From: Streptomyces sp. ICC1
Lineage (GTDB): Bacteria; Actinomycetota; Actinomycetes; Streptomycetales; Streptomycetaceae
DNA: 64,000 bases
Assembly: GCF_003287935.1 (NCBI RefSeq)
Contig: NZ_CP030287.1
Location: 5,473,022 to 5,537,021 of the forward strand
Reading direction: 5' to 3'
Shown here in pieces: positions 8,797 through 18,884 of this stretch. Every line of letters starts with the position of its first letter. Position 1 is the first letter of the stretch. Below the pieces are notes generated by a model, which worked only from the letters and a program-made list of their open reading frames with translations, was not told the DNA's origin and searched no databases. A program made the translations under genes and the position numbers.

Positions 8797-10470
8797 ATGC
8801 GGACGACGACACCCGAAACCGTCGCGGAGCTCATCGCGCGCCAATGGGGCGACCACCGGCCCGGTCTGAAGTACGCCGACGGCGTCCTCAGCCACCACCG
8901 GACCGCCCGGGAGGCCGCGGCGCGCGCCGCGCTCCTCGTCGACCTGCTGCCGCCGGGGGCGGAGCCGCACATCGGGGTGCTGCTCGACAACACCCCCGAG
9001 TTCCCGTTCTGGCTCGGCGCGGCGGCCCTCGCCGGGGCCGCCGTCGCCGGGATCAACCCCACCCGGCGCGGTCCCGAGCTGGCCCGCGACATCCTGCACA
9101 CCGACTGCCGGATCCTGGTCACCGAGCGCGCCCACCTGCCCCTGCTGCGCGGCCTCGACCTGCCCGGCGTACGGCTGCTGGTCACGGACGCCGAAGAGTA
9201 CGAGGCCCTGCTCGCCCCCTACGCCGGCGCGAAGCCCGGCGAGGCGGTCCTGGGCGCGGGCCCCGGCCCGGAGTCGCGGCTGCTCCTCTACTTCACCTCC
9301 GGTTCCACCGGCGCGCCCAAGGCCGCCATCTGCACCCAGGGCCGCCTGGCCGGCGCCGGAGCCTCCCTCGCCCGGCACTTTTCGGTCACCCCGGACGACG
9401 TCCACTACGTCTGCATGCCCCTCTTCCACGGCAACGCGGTCATCGCCGACTGGCTGCCCGCGCTCGCCGGCGGGGCCGCGGTGGCGCTGCGCCGCCGCTT
9501 CTCGGCCTCCGCGTTCCTGGACGACGTACGGGCCTACGGGGCGACGTACTTCACCTACGTCGGCCGCGCGGTCCAGTACCTCCTCGCCACCCCGCCGCGC
9601 CCCGACGACCGCGCGCACACGCTGCGCCTCGGCTTCGGCACCGAGGCCGGGGCGGTCGACGCGGCCCGCTTCGCCGAGCGCTTCGGGGTCCGGCTCGTCG
9701 AGGGCTACGGGGCCACCGAGGGCGGCGCCTCCGTCCAGCGCACCCCGGACACCCCGGCCGCCGCCCTGGGCCGCGCGGGCGCGGGCGACGACCTGGCCGT
9801 CATCGACCCGGAGACGGGCCGGGAGTGCCCGCCGGCCGATCTCGACCCGCAGGGGCGGCTCCTCAACGGCGACGAGGCCATCGGCGAACTGGTCAACAAG
9901 GGCCGCAGCCTCTTCGAGGGCTACTGGCGCAACCCCGACGCCGAGGCGGCCCGCACCCGCCAGGGCTGGTACTGGACCGGCGACCTCTTCTTCCGCGACG
10001 CGGACGGCTTCCTGTACTTCGCGGGGCGCACCGACGACCGGCTGCGCGTCGACAGCGAGAACCTGGCGGCGGCGGTGATCGAGAACATCCTGGCCCGCTG
10101 GGCGCGGGCCGCCGCCGTCGCGGTGTACGCCGTACCGGACGAGGTGGCCGGCGACCAGGTCATGGCGGCGGTCGCCCTGCGCGCGGGGGCCGTCTTCTCA
10201 CCGGAGGGCTTCGCGGCCTTCCTCGGCGTCCAGCCGGACCTCGGCACGAAGATGGCCCCGCGCTACGTGCGGGTCGTCGACGCCCTGCCGACCACGGCGA
10301 CGAACAAGGTCCACCGGGTCTCCCTGCGCCGCGAGGGCTTCGACACCCCGGACCCGGTCTGGTGGCGCCCGCGGGGCGAATCCGCCTACCGCCCGCTCGG
10401 CCCGGCGGACCGGGCGGCCCTCCTGGCCTCCTACGAGGCCCAGGGACGGGCCGGGCTGCTGGGCCGCTGA
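8797..10470 (+). CDS. AMP-dependent synthetase/ligase (fatty acyl-CoA ligase-like)
   Basis: A 557-residue ANL-superfamily adenylating enzyme that would activate a carboxylic acid with ATP and pass it to CoA. The phosphate-binding loop YFTSGSTGAPKA is near residue 165, motif EGYGATEGG near 307, WYWTGDLF near 388, and the hinge GRTDDRLRVDSENL near 410. The usual C-terminal catalytic lysine region is present (TKMAPRYVRVVDALPTTATNKVHR). The overall pattern is closest to FATP/very-long-chain acyl-CoA synthetases. The palindrome CTGACGGAACGTCAG immediately upstream suggests repression by a TetR-like factor. It is transcribed alone; the tRNA-Lys gene follows. The acid substrate is not known. Confidence 0.88.
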   Translation: MRTTTPETVAELIARQWGDHRPGLKYADGVLSHHRTAREAAARAALLVDLLPPGAEPHIGVLLDNTPEFPFWLGAAALAGAAVAGINPTRRGPELARDILHTDCRILVTERAHLPLLRGLDLPGVRLLVTDAEEYEALLAPYAGAKPGEAVLGAGPGPESRLLLYFTSGSTGAPKAAICTQGRLAGAGASLARHFSVTPDDVHYVCMPLFHGNAVIADWLPALAGGAAVALRRRFSASAFLDDVRAYGATYFTYVGRAVQYLLATPPRPDDRAHTLRLGFGTEAGAVDAARFAERFGVRLVEGYGATEGGASVQRTPDTPAAALGRAGAGDDLAVIDPETGRECPPADLDPQGRLLNGDEAIGELVNKGRSLFEGYWRNPDAEAARTRQGWYWTGDLFFRDADGFLYFAGRTDDRLRVDSENLAAAVIENILARWARAAAVAVYAVPDEVAGDQVMAAVALRAGAVFSPEGFAAFLGVQPDLGTKMAPRYVRVVDALPTTATNKVHRVSLRREGFDTPDPVWWRPRGESAYRPLGPADRAALLASYEAQGRAGLLGR

Positions 10471-10489
10471 GCTGCCGGACCCCATGGTT

Positions 10490-10517
10490 TTGAGCACCCC
10501 GGAGGAGCAGGTAGTAT
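10490..10517 (+). promoter_or_regulatory. Promoter of tRNA-Lys copy 2
   Basis: TTGAGC (10490-10495), a 16-base spacer and TAGTAT (10512-10517) lie 15 bases before the tRNA 5' end, which fits a housekeeping sigma-70 type promoter. Confidence 0.5.
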
Positions 10518-10532
10518 TTTCTCTGTCAGCAG

Positions 10533-10606
10533 GCGCCGCTAGCTCAGTTGGTTAGAGCAGCTGACTCTTAATCAGCGGGTCCGGGGTTCGAGTCCCTGGC
10601 GGCGCA
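10533..10606 (+). tRNA. tRNA-Lys (anticodon CTT), copy 2
   Basis: A 74-nt cloverleaf with acceptor GCGCCGC/GCGGCGC, anticodon loop CTCTTAA (anticodon CTT) and T-loop TTCGAGT, with no encoded CCA. It is identical to the minus-strand copy at 3090-3163. A strong hairpin at 10613-10650 follows. Confidence 0.97.
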
Positions 10607-10612
10607 CCTGTC

Positions 10613-10650
10613 CTTCGGGCGGTTTCCGGTTCACCGGGAACCGCCCGAAG
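10613..10650. terminator. Terminator of tRNA-Lys copy 2
   Basis: An 18-bp hairpin (arms 10613-10630 and 10633-10650, one G-U pair) with a 2-base loop, starting 7 bases after the tRNA and followed by a T-rich TGTTTT. Transcription of the convergent IclR gene may also end here. Confidence 0.85.
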
Positions 10651-10720
10651 TGTTTTCCGGGCCGGCCGCCCCGGCCCGGGGCCCGGCAGGGCGCCCCGCC
10701 GCCACCGCCGCCCCCGCCGT

Positions 10721-11479
10721 TCAGAGGGTGAGCGACAGCAGCAGCGGTGCGGCCTTGCGGTTCAGGGCGTCGGCCGCGGCCCGCAGCCGGTGGGCGTGCT
10801 CGACCGGCAGCGACAGGGCCAGGCAGCCCACCGAAGCTCCGGCGGTGATCGGGACGGCCGCGCAGACCGTGCCCACCGCGTACTCCTGGAGATCGAGCAT
10901 GGGGACCGTGGCCGGCTGGCTGTCCAGCTTCGAGAAGAGGATCCGCTCGTTCACGATCGTCTTCGACGTCAGCCGGGCGATCTTGTGCCGCGACAGGTGG
11001 TCGCGCCGCCCGTTCTGGTCGAGCTGGGTCAGCAGGCACTTGCCGACCGCGCTGGCGTGCGCCGCGGAGCGGAAGTCGACCCACTCGTGCACCTTGGGCG
11101 TGCGCGGGCTGTCCGCGAACTGCGTGATGCGCACTTCACCGTCCACGTACCTGCTGATGTAGACCGCCGCCCCCACCGAGTCCCGCAGCCGGTCCAGGGT
11201 CTCCTGGAGCTTGTCCTGCAGGGCCTGCTGGCGGTCCACGCCGGAGCCCAGCAGGACCAGGGAGTCCCCTATGGCGTAGGCGCCGTCTGACACCTGCAGT
11301 ACGTATCCTTCCCGGCGCAGCATGAGGAGCATGGGGGCGAGATGGACCGCGGGCAGGCCGGTCTCACGCGCGATCTGTACGTCGGTCACGCCGCCGGTAT
11401 GGCGGGCGACCGTTTCGAGTACGCGCAGGGCGTACTGCACCGAGTGGAACGGCGCGGTCGGCTCGGGCTTCAGCGCCAC
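10721..11479 (-). CDS. IclR-family transcriptional regulator
   Basis: A 252-residue DNA-binding regulator. Residues about 12-70 form a winged helix-turn-helix (LRVLETVARHTGGVTDVQIARETGLPAVHLAPML is its recognisable start), and residues about 85-250 form the IclR ligand-binding domain (SAAHASAVGKCLLTQL, IVNERILF, and VGTVCAAVPITAGASVGCLALSLP near the end). Ligand and targets are unknown. It is divergent from the luciferase-like gene at 11709, and the 229-base gap holds inverted repeats (AGCCATCAA/TTGATGGCT and TGGCATATGCCA). This suggests it controls itself and perhaps that neighbour. Confidence 0.9.
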   Translation of the reverse strand: MALKPEPTAPFHSVQYALRVLETVARHTGGVTDVQIARETGLPAVHLAPMLLMLRREGYVLQVSDGAYAIGDSLVLLGSGVDRQQALQDKLQETLDRLRDSVGAAVYISRYVDGEVRITQFADSPRTPKVHEWVDFRSAAHASAVGKCLLTQLDQNGRRDHLSRHKIARLTSKTIVNERILFSKLDSQPATVPMLDLQEYAVGTVCAAVPITAGASVGCLALSLPVEHAHRLRAAADALNRKAAPLLLSLTL

Positions 11480-11521
11480 GGTTTCCCCCTAGCAGGTTGT
11501 TACCGCTTGCTCTCACACGAT

Positions 11522-11613
11522 AGCCATCAAGAGGCCCACGTGGAGCGCCTGTTGATGAGATTGATGGCTCATTTACATCGCTCTGCCTGGATCTACTCCT
11601 CTGGCATATGCCA
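11522..11613. promoter_or_regulatory. Operator candidates between IclR and LLM genes
   Basis: A spaced inverted repeat AGCCATCAA (11522-11530) / TTGATGGCT (11561-11569), an extra TTGATGAG copy, and the perfect 12-bp palindrome TGGCATATGCCA (11602-11613) lie in an unusually AT-rich stretch between the divergent genes. Confidence 0.5.
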
Positions 11614-11708
11614 AGGTCACGCGCGGTGTCCGACTGTGCCGGGAATGCCCGGAGCGCGCCCGAGGTTCGGGTTCTTCGTACGGACGGTCGAGCGGAGCGG
11701 GAGCGACG

Positions 11709-12923
11709 ATGAGTGACACCGGAGACGCGGGTCGACAGGAGAGCCGCACGCCGGACCGGGCAGGGACCGGCCCCCGGGACGCCTCGGGCGGCGGTTCCGT
11801 CGGCGGTTCCGTCGGCGGCTCGGGCGGCGCCTCGGGCGGCGGTTCCGGCGACGGGATCCACGGGACCGCGCACGGCCGGGCCCCGGTTCCGCTCTCCGTG
11901 CTCGACCTCGTCACCGTGGGCGCGGGCAGCACCGCCCACGCCTCGCTGCGCACCAGCGTGGACATGGCCCGGCTCGCGGAGGCCCGCGGCTTCCACCGCC
12001 ACTGGGTCGCGGAGCACCACTCCATGCCCGGGGTCGCAAGCTCCTCCCCGGCCGTGATCCTGGCCCACCTCGCCGCCCACACCTCCCGGATCCGGCTCGG
12101 CTCGGGCGGGGTCATGCTGCCCAACCACGCCCCGCTCGCGATCGCGGAGCAGTTCGGCACCCTGGAGGCCTTCGCCCCGGGCCGGATCGACCTCGGCCTC
12201 GGCCGGGCGCCCGGCACCGACGGGCACACGGCCGCCGCGCTGCGGGGGCCCGGGCGCCGCGACGAGGCCGTGGACGAGTTCCCCCGGCAGCTCGCGGAGC
12301 TGATCCGCTTCCTCGACGACGACTTCCCCGAGGGGCACCCGTACGCCCGCGTGCACGCCGTGCCGGGCCCCGTGCAGGGCCCCGCCGGGCGGCCGCCGGT
12401 GTGGCTGCTGGGCTCCTCGGGCTTCAGCGCCCGGCTGGCCGGCGGACTCGGACTGCCCTTCGCCTACGCGCACCACTTCTCCCCGGCCGGGACGCTGCCC
12501 GCGCTCGACCTCTACCGGCAGTCGTTCCGGCCCTCGGCCGTCCTGGACGCCCCGTACGCCCTCATCGGGGTCGCGGCCCTCGCCGCCGACACGGACGCCG
12601 AGGCCCGGGCGCAGGTGCTGACGGGCGCGCTGTCGATGCTGCGGCTGCGCACCGGGCGCCCCGGGCTGGTGCCGACGCCCGAGGAGGCGGCGGCGTACCC
12701 GTACACGCCGGCGGAGCGGGAGTTCGTGGACGAACGGCTCGCGAGCGTGGTCCACGGAACCCCCGACGAGGTCCGCGCCGGGCTCGACGGGCTGGCGAAG
12801 CGGACGGGCGCCGACGAGCTCATGCTGACCGCCAACGCCCACGGCGGGGAGGCGAGGTTGCGCTCGTACGCGCTCGTCGCAGATGCGTACGGGATGCCCG
12901 GGGAGGACCCGGACCGGGTCTGA
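11709..12923 (+). CDS. LLM-class (luciferase-like) flavin oxidoreductase
   Basis: A 404-residue flavin-dependent oxidoreductase of the bacterial luciferase-like fold, in the MsnO8-like group. Family homology starts near residue 58 (PVPLSVLDLVTVGAGST) and includes the conserved HWVAEHHSMP, TSRIRLGSGGVMLPNH, FGTLEAFAPGRIDLGLGRAPG and LLGSSGFSARLAGGLGLPFAYAHHF. The first 55 residues are a Gly/Ser-rich repeat absent from relatives; the ATG with GGAGCG upstream is kept, but a later start is possible. The substrate is unknown. It is divergent from the IclR gene and ends before a strong hairpin at 12991-13026. Confidence 0.88.
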   Translation: MSDTGDAGRQESRTPDRAGTGPRDASGGGSVGGSVGGSGGASGGGSGDGIHGTAHGRAPVPLSVLDLVTVGAGSTAHASLRTSVDMARLAEARGFHRHWVAEHHSMPGVASSSPAVILAHLAAHTSRIRLGSGGVMLPNHAPLAIAEQFGTLEAFAPGRIDLGLGRAPGTDGHTAAALRGPGRRDEAVDEFPRQLAELIRFLDDDFPEGHPYARVHAVPGPVQGPAGRPPVWLLGSSGFSARLAGGLGLPFAYAHHFSPAGTLPALDLYRQSFRPSAVLDAPYALIGVAALAADTDAEARAQVLTGALSMLRLRTGRPGLVPTPEEAAAYPYTPAEREFVDERLASVVHGTPDEVRAGLDGLAKRTGADELMLTANAHGGEARLRSYALVADAYGMPGEDPDRV

Positions 12924-12990
12924 TCGCACACGAACGGGGTTTGGCTGGTTTGTTGCCAAAACCTTGCGCGGGGGTGGCCGAAGGTACCCG

Positions 12991-13026
12991 AAAACTGCTC
13001 GTCACCCGGGGTGGCGGGCAGTTTTT
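12991..13026 (+). terminator. Rho-independent-like terminator after LLM gene
   Basis: AAAACTGC (12991-12998) pairs with GCAGTTTT (13018-13025), with an inner CACCC/GGGTG stem and a closing T run. A terminator with this much A/T is unusual for such a GC-rich genome. Confidence 0.75.
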
Positions 13027-13068
13027 GGTATGCAGTCAGGCCTCTGACAAGGGGAATTGTCCTGCGAG

Positions 13069-13126
13069 TGGTCTAGTCCTTCTTTGGTCCAAACCATTGA
13101 CGCGGGCCTGGAGTGATCGCTATCAC
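13069..13126 (+). promoter_or_regulatory. Chitinase promoter with paired dre-like repeats
   Basis: TGGTCTAGTCCT (13069-13080) and TGGTCCAAACCA (13085-13096) form a 12-base direct repeat 16 bases apart. They directly adjoin a -35 box TTGACG (13097-13102), with a possible -10 TATCAC (13121-13126). Paired 12-bp repeats at the -35 box are known from Streptomyces chitinase promoters under DasR control. Confidence 0.75.
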
Positions 13127-13177
13127 TTCTCCCACCTGATGTTGTCGCCCTCCCCTCCCACCCCCCGGAGGCAGTTC

Positions 13178-14662
<1,485 letters not shown>

Positions 14663-14672
14663 CTGTCTCTTA
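14663..14672. other. Tn5 mosaic-end-like decamer at a chimeric junction
   Basis: CTGTCTCTTA is identical to the first ten bases of the Tn5/Nextera transposase end. It sits exactly where chitinase coding sequence changes to ArsR-like sequence, and the following bases look like a degraded version of the rest of the adapter. Taken as a sign of library or assembly artefact, not biology. Confidence 0.6.
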
Positions 14673-14678
14673 AACCCA

Positions 14679-14888
14679 TCCGAAAGGCACTGAGCAGCGG
14701 GAAGCGCTTGGAACTGCTCGACCTGCTGGCGCAGGGCGAGCGCACGGTGGACGCGCTCGCCAAGGCGGCCGGACTGAACCTGACCACGGCCTCGGCGCAC
14801 CTGCAGACCCCCAAGCAGGCCGGACTCGTCGCCACCCGCCGAGAGGGGGTACGGATCCACTACCCCCCCGCCGGCGACGACGCCGCCG
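14679..14888 (+). pseudogene. ArsR-family regulator fragment (winged-helix part)
   Basis: About 70 residues match an ArsR helix-turn-helix: KRLELLDLLAQGERTVDALA, then the recognition helix LNLTTASAHLQ and GLVATRREGVRIHY. It begins without a start codon directly after the mosaic-end-like decamer and ends without a stop where a different frame begins. Apparent substitutions (LQTPKQ where LQTLKQ is usual, HYPP where HYRL is usual) suggest low-quality sequence. Such domains usually sit in a complete ArsR-rhodanese or stand-alone gene elsewhere in the genome. Confidence 0.6.
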
Positions 14889-15146
14889 CCCGGCCCCGCA
14901 GTCGTGGAGAGCCCCTCGGCGAGCCCCTCAGAGAGCGTGCCGGGCACGCCCTCCGCGCCTCCCGCGTCCAGCGCGCCTGCGGTGGCGGCTCCCGCCACCG
15001 GACCCCAGGTCGTGGACGCCGCACCCGCCGCCGACGCCCCGTACGACATCGGCTCGTACCTGCCCGCCGTCGCCACCGGGGCACTGATGCTCCTGATCGG
15101 TGCCGCCGCCGTGTTCGCCGCCAAGCGCCGCCGCCGTACGGAGTAA
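14889..15146 (+). pseudogene. C-terminal stub of a membrane-anchored secreted protein
   Basis: From about 14889 a different frame carries a Ser/Pro/Ala-rich stretch, then YDIGSYLPAV, a hydrophobic helix of about 18 residues and a KRRRRTE tail before TAA. This is the usual end of a wall- or membrane-anchored exported protein. No start codon belongs to it: the 5' part is missing at the junction. Because the ECF transporter starts five bases later, the lost gene was probably the first gene of that operon; I recall such exported proteins ahead of ECF operons in Streptomyces, but this is an inference. Confidence 0.6.
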
Positions 15147-15150
15147 TCGC

Positions 15151-16335
15151 GTGTCACGTACCACCGCGCTCGCGGCGGGGCCGCCCGCGTCCGGCCTCGC
15201 GCCGGACGCGGGGGGCCGCCGTCTGCCCCGCACCCTGCACCCCGTCGCCTGGTGGATCTGGGCCCTCTCCCTCGCCACCGCGGTCAGCCGCACCAACAAC
15301 CCGCTGCTGCTCTTCCTCGTCCTCTCGGTCCTCGGCTACGTCATCACCATGCGCCGCACCGAGGCCCCCTGGGCCCGCGGCTTCAAGTACTACCTCTACC
15401 TGGCGCTGACCGTCGTCGCGATCCGGGTGCTCTTCAGGGCCGTCTTCGCCACCGGCATCACCCCCCGCGACCACTTCCTCTTCTCCCTCCCCCACATCCC
15501 GACGCCCGACTGGTACGCGGGCATCCAACTCGGCGGCCCCGTCTCCCTGGAGGCACTGCTGTCCGCCGCCACGGACGGGCTGCGGCTCGCCTGCATGCTG
15601 TGCTGCATCGGCGCCGCCAACACCCTCGCCAACCCCAAGCGGGCCCTGCGGATCCTGCCCGGAGCCCTCTACGAACTGGGCGTCGCCGTCACCGTGTCCA
15701 TCAGCGTCGCCCCCCAACTCGTGCAGAGCGTCCAGCGGGTGCACCGGGCCAAGCGGCTGCGCGCCGGCCGCTCCAAGGGGCTCCGGGCCCTGCGCGGCAT
15801 CGTCGTACCGGTCCTCGAAGACGCCCTGGAGCGGTCCCTGCGGCTCGCCGCGGCCATGGACTCCCGCGGCTACGGGCGGGCCGGCACCGCCACCCGCCGC
15901 TCCAGGCGCCTGACCGGCGCCCTCATGCTCCTGGGCATGTGCGGACTGTGCGCCGGGGCCTACGGACTCCTCGACGCCACCGCCCCGAAGCTGCTGGGCC
16001 TGCCCGCGATGGGCGCGGGCGCCCTGCTGTGCTTCGCCGGTCTGCGCCTCGGCGGCCGCCGGATCACCCGGACCAGCTACCGGCCCGACCCCTGGCGTGC
16101 GGCCGAGTGGGCCGTCGCCTCCTGCGGAGTCCTGTCGGCCGTCCTGCTCTTCGCCAACGCCGGCTTCGACGCCGCCGAGTTGAACCCGTCCATCCATCCG
16201 CTCAGCTGGCCCACCCTGCCGCTCGTCCCGGCCGTCGCGATCCTGCTCGCCGGGGCCGCCGGCTTCCTGGCCCCGCCGCCGGCCCCGCCCGCGCGGCCGG
16301 CCGTCCCCGCACAGCGCACCGAGGAACCCAAGTGA
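15151..16335 (+). CDS. ECF transporter transmembrane component T (EcfT/CbiQ family)
   Basis: The 394-residue membrane coupling subunit of an energy-coupling-factor vitamin/metal importer. About six or seven hydrophobic helices are visible (AWWIWALSLATAV, LLLFLVLSVLGYVI, YYLYLALTVVAIRVLF, and more), with the CbiQ signature LERSLRLAAAMDSRGYGR, the Ala-Arg-Gly type coupling helix that contacts the ATPases. The GTG at 15151 follows the previous stop by four bases and starts before the first helix. Its last codons overlap the ATPase gene (GTGA at 16332-16335), so T, A and S form one operon. The C-terminal tail is Pro-rich. The imported substrate is not visible. Confidence 0.9.
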   Translation: MSRTTALAAGPPASGLAPDAGGRRLPRTLHPVAWWIWALSLATAVSRTNNPLLLFLVLSVLGYVITMRRTEAPWARGFKYYLYLALTVVAIRVLFRAVFATGITPRDHFLFSLPHIPTPDWYAGIQLGGPVSLEALLSAATDGLRLACMLCCIGAANTLANPKRALRILPGALYELGVAVTVSISVAPQLVQSVQRVHRAKRLRAGRSKGLRALRGIVVPVLEDALERSLRLAAAMDSRGYGRAGTATRRSRRLTGALMLLGMCGLCAGAYGLLDATAPKLLGLPAMGAGALLCFAGLRLGGRRITRTSYRPDPWRAAEWAVASCGVLSAVLLFANAGFDAAELNPSIHPLSWPTLPLVPAVAILLAGAAGFLAPPPAPPARPAVPAQRTEEPK

Positions 16336-17990
16336 TCACCTTCGACCAGGTCACCGTCCAGTACGAGGACACGGCCGATCCGGTTTTGCGCGATGTGGAC
16401 CTGACCGTGGAGGAGGGCGAACTCTGCCTCGTCGTCGGCCACACCGGCGTCGGCAAGTCCACCCTCCTCGGCGCCGTCAACGGCCTCGTTCCGCACTTCA
16501 CCGGCGGCACCCTGCACGGCCGCGTCCTCGTCGACGGCCGCGACACCTCCGCGCACCCGCCGCGCGAACTCGCCGACGTGGTGGGCGTGGTGGGGCAGGA
16601 CCCGCTCGACGGGTTCGTCACCGACACCGTCGAGGAGGAACTCGCCTACGCCATGGAGCAGTTGGCGGTCCCCCCGGCCACCATGCGCAAGCGCGTCGAG
16701 GAGACCCTCGACCTCCTCGGCCTCGCCGACCTGCGCCACCGCGCCCTGCACGAGCTCTCCGGCGGTCAGCAGCAGCGCGTCGCGATCGGCTCCGTCCTCA
16801 CCGCCCATCCCCGGGTGCTCGTGCTCGACGAGCCGACGTCCGCCCTGGACCCGACGGCCGCCGAGGAGGTCCTGGCCGCCGTCACCCGCCTCGTCCACGA
16901 CCTCGGCGTCACCGTGCTGCTCGCCGAACACCGCCTGGAGCGCGTGGTCCAGTACGCCGACCGCGTCATCCACCTCCCGGGCAACGGCCGCGTCGTGTCC
17001 GGCCCGCCCGCCGAGATCTTCCGCACGTCCTCCATCGCCCCGCCCATCGTGGAGCTCGGCCGCGCCGCGGGCTGGTCCCCGCTCCCGCTGTCGATCCGCG
17101 ACGCCCGCCGGTCGGCGGCTCCGCTGCGCACCCGGCTGGCCGGCACCGTTCCCCCGCCGGTACGGCCCGCGCCGGCGGCCCCGGACCGCCCCGGGCTGCT
17201 TGCCGCGCGCGGCATCACCGTCGCCTACCACGGGGTGCCGGCCGTACGCGAGGTCGACCTGACCCTGCACGGGGGCGAGGTCACCGCGCTCATGGGCCGC
17301 AACGGATCCGGCAAGTCCTCCCTGCTCTGGGCGCTCCAGGGATCGGGACCGCGCAAGGCGGGCTCGGTGGCCGTCTCGGCGCCGGGCGCCCCGGGGCCGC
17401 GGGATCCCCGCAAGCTCTCCGCCGCCGAGGCCCGCCGGCTCGTCGGGCTCGTCCCCCAGACCCCGACCGACCTCCTCTACCTGGAGTCCGTCAAGCAGGA
17501 GCTCGACCAGGCGGATGCCGAGTCCGGCGTCGACGGGGACGGGATCCGGGCCCGCGCCGTCCTGGACCGGCTGGCACCGGGCATCCCCGACACCACCCAT
17601 CCCCGGGACCTCTCCGAGGGCCAGAAGCTCGCCCTCGTGCTCGCCATCCAACTGACCGCGGCCCCCCGGGTGCTGCTCTTGGACGAGCCCACCCGCGGCC
17701 TCGACTACCGCGCCAAGAGCGAGCTGATCCGCATCGTCGACGACCTGGCCGCCGAGGGCCGGGCGGTCGTGATCTCCACCCACGACGTGGAGTTCGTCGC
17801 CCGCGCCGCGGACCGGGTCGTCGTCATGGCGGAGGGGGACGTCGTCGCCGACGGCCCGACGGCCGAGGTCATCGTCGCCTCCCCCGTGTTCGCCCCCCAG
17901 GCGGCCAAGATCCTCGCTCCGCTCCCCTACCTCACGGTCGCCCAGGTGGCCGCCACCCTCCCCGACCACGAGACGGGCCCGGACTCATGA
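16332..17990 (+). CDS. ECF transporter ATPase, fused EcfA-EcfA' (two ABC domains)
   Basis: A 552-residue ATPase carrying both nucleotide-binding domains of the ECF module in one chain. Domain 1 (about 1-235): Walker A GHTGVGKST, signature LSGGQQQR, Walker B VLVLDEPTSALD. Domain 2 (about 283-525): Walker A GRNGSGKSS, signature LSEGQKL, Walker B VLLLDEPTRGLD, switch His in STHDVEF. Fusion of the two ATPases is common in actinobacteria. It starts with GTG overlapping the TGA of the T gene and overlaps the S gene by ATGA, so the subunits are translationally coupled. Confidence 0.93.
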   Translation: MITFDQVTVQYEDTADPVLRDVDLTVEEGELCLVVGHTGVGKSTLLGAVNGLVPHFTGGTLHGRVLVDGRDTSAHPPRELADVVGVVGQDPLDGFVTDTVEEELAYAMEQLAVPPATMRKRVEETLDLLGLADLRHRALHELSGGQQQRVAIGSVLTAHPRVLVLDEPTSALDPTAAEEVLAAVTRLVHDLGVTVLLAEHRLERVVQYADRVIHLPGNGRVVSGPPAEIFRTSSIAPPIVELGRAAGWSPLPLSIRDARRSAAPLRTRLAGTVPPPVRPAPAAPDRPGLLAARGITVAYHGVPAVREVDLTLHGGEVTALMGRNGSGKSSLLWALQGSGPRKAGSVAVSAPGAPGPRDPRKLSAAEARRLVGLVPQTPTDLLYLESVKQELDQADAESGVDGDGIRARAVLDRLAPGIPDTTHPRDLSEGQKLALVLAIQLTAAPRVLLLDEPTRGLDYRAKSELIRIVDDLAAEGRAVVISTHDVEFVARAADRVVVMAEGDVVADGPTAEVIVASPVFAPQAAKILAPLPYLTVAQVAATLPDHETGPDS

Positions 17991-18841
17991 GCGCCGCCAC
18001 ACGCACCGCCGCCATCCGGATCAACGCGCGGGCCGGGATCGTCATCGCGATGGCCGCCTTCCTCGGCATCGTCGCGTTCTTCTGGCCCTTCCTCGTCGCT
18101 CCGGGGAAGTTCGGCTCGAGCTACGCCCCGCCGCTGATCTTCGGCGTCCTGCTGGTCATCGTGCTCTGCGTGGTGATCTCCGAGATCGCCGAGGGCGGCA
18201 TCAGCTCCAAGGCCCTCGCCATGCTCGGCGTCCTGTCCGCCGTCAACGCCGCCATCCGGCCCCTCGGCGCGGGCACCGCGGGCATCGAGACCGTCTTCTT
18301 CATCCTCGTCCTGGCCGGACGCGTCTACGGCCCCGGCTTCGGCTTCACCCTCGGCTGCTCCTCGCTGTTCGCCTCCGCGCTCATCACCGGCGGGGTCGGG
18401 CCCTGGATGCCGTACCAGATGTTCGGCTGCGCCTTCGTCGGCATGCTCGCCGGCTTCCTCCCGAAGACCTCGGGACGCAAGGAGGTCGCGATGCTCGCGG
18501 TCTACGGCTCGGTCTCGGGCTACCTCTTCGGCTTCCTGCTCAACCTGTCCTTCTGGCCGTTCTCCCTCGACCCCAACAGCTCCATCGCCTACCTCCCCGG
18601 GCTGCCGTTCACCGAGCAGTTCCAGCGCTACCTCGCCTTCGACCTGGCCACCTCCCTCGGCTGGGACACCGGCCGGGCCGTCACCAACTTCGTCTGCATC
18701 TGCCTGGCCGGCCCGGCCGTCCTCACCGTCTTCCGCCGGGCCGCCCGCAAGGCCCGCTTCCAGGCCCCGGTCCGCTTCGCGCCGCACGCGCTCCCGGCCG
18801 GGCACACGGCCCCGGAGCGGCCCGGGCCCCGAAGGGGGTAA
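17987..18841 (+). CDS. ECF transporter substrate-binding component S
   Basis: A 284-residue integral membrane protein with about six helices, third in the T-A-S operon (ATGA overlap at 17987-17990). It carries features of S components: SYAPPLIFGVLLVIVL, a long helix with RPLGAGTAGIETVFFILVLAGRVYGPGFGF, then GGVGPWMPYQMFGCAFVGMLAG. This pattern is found in the S subunits of Streptomyces ECF modules linked to cobalamin or a similar vitamin, but the ligand cannot be read from the sequence. No riboswitch was seen at the front of the operon, although the true operon start is lost at the junction near 14.66-14.89 kb. Confidence 0.88.
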   Translation: MSAATRTAAIRINARAGIVIAMAAFLGIVAFFWPFLVAPGKFGSSYAPPLIFGVLLVIVLCVVISEIAEGGISSKALAMLGVLSAVNAAIRPLGAGTAGIETVFFILVLAGRVYGPGFGFTLGCSSLFASALITGGVGPWMPYQMFGCAFVGMLAGFLPKTSGRKEVAMLAVYGSVSGYLFGFLLNLSFWPFSLDPNSSIAYLPGLPFTEQFQRYLAFDLATSLGWDTGRAVTNFVCICLAGPAVLTVFRRAARKARFQAPVRFAPHALPAGHTAPERPGPRRG

Positions 18842-18884
18842 ATGCGTCGACAGCGCCGCCCGGCACTCGGCAGAGTGGTCGCCC

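Noticed and set aside
14663..14888. A natural chitinase-ArsR fusion protein
   Set aside because: The two parts have unrelated locations (secreted versus DNA-binding), the ArsR part lacks its second half, and an adapter-like decamer marks the join.
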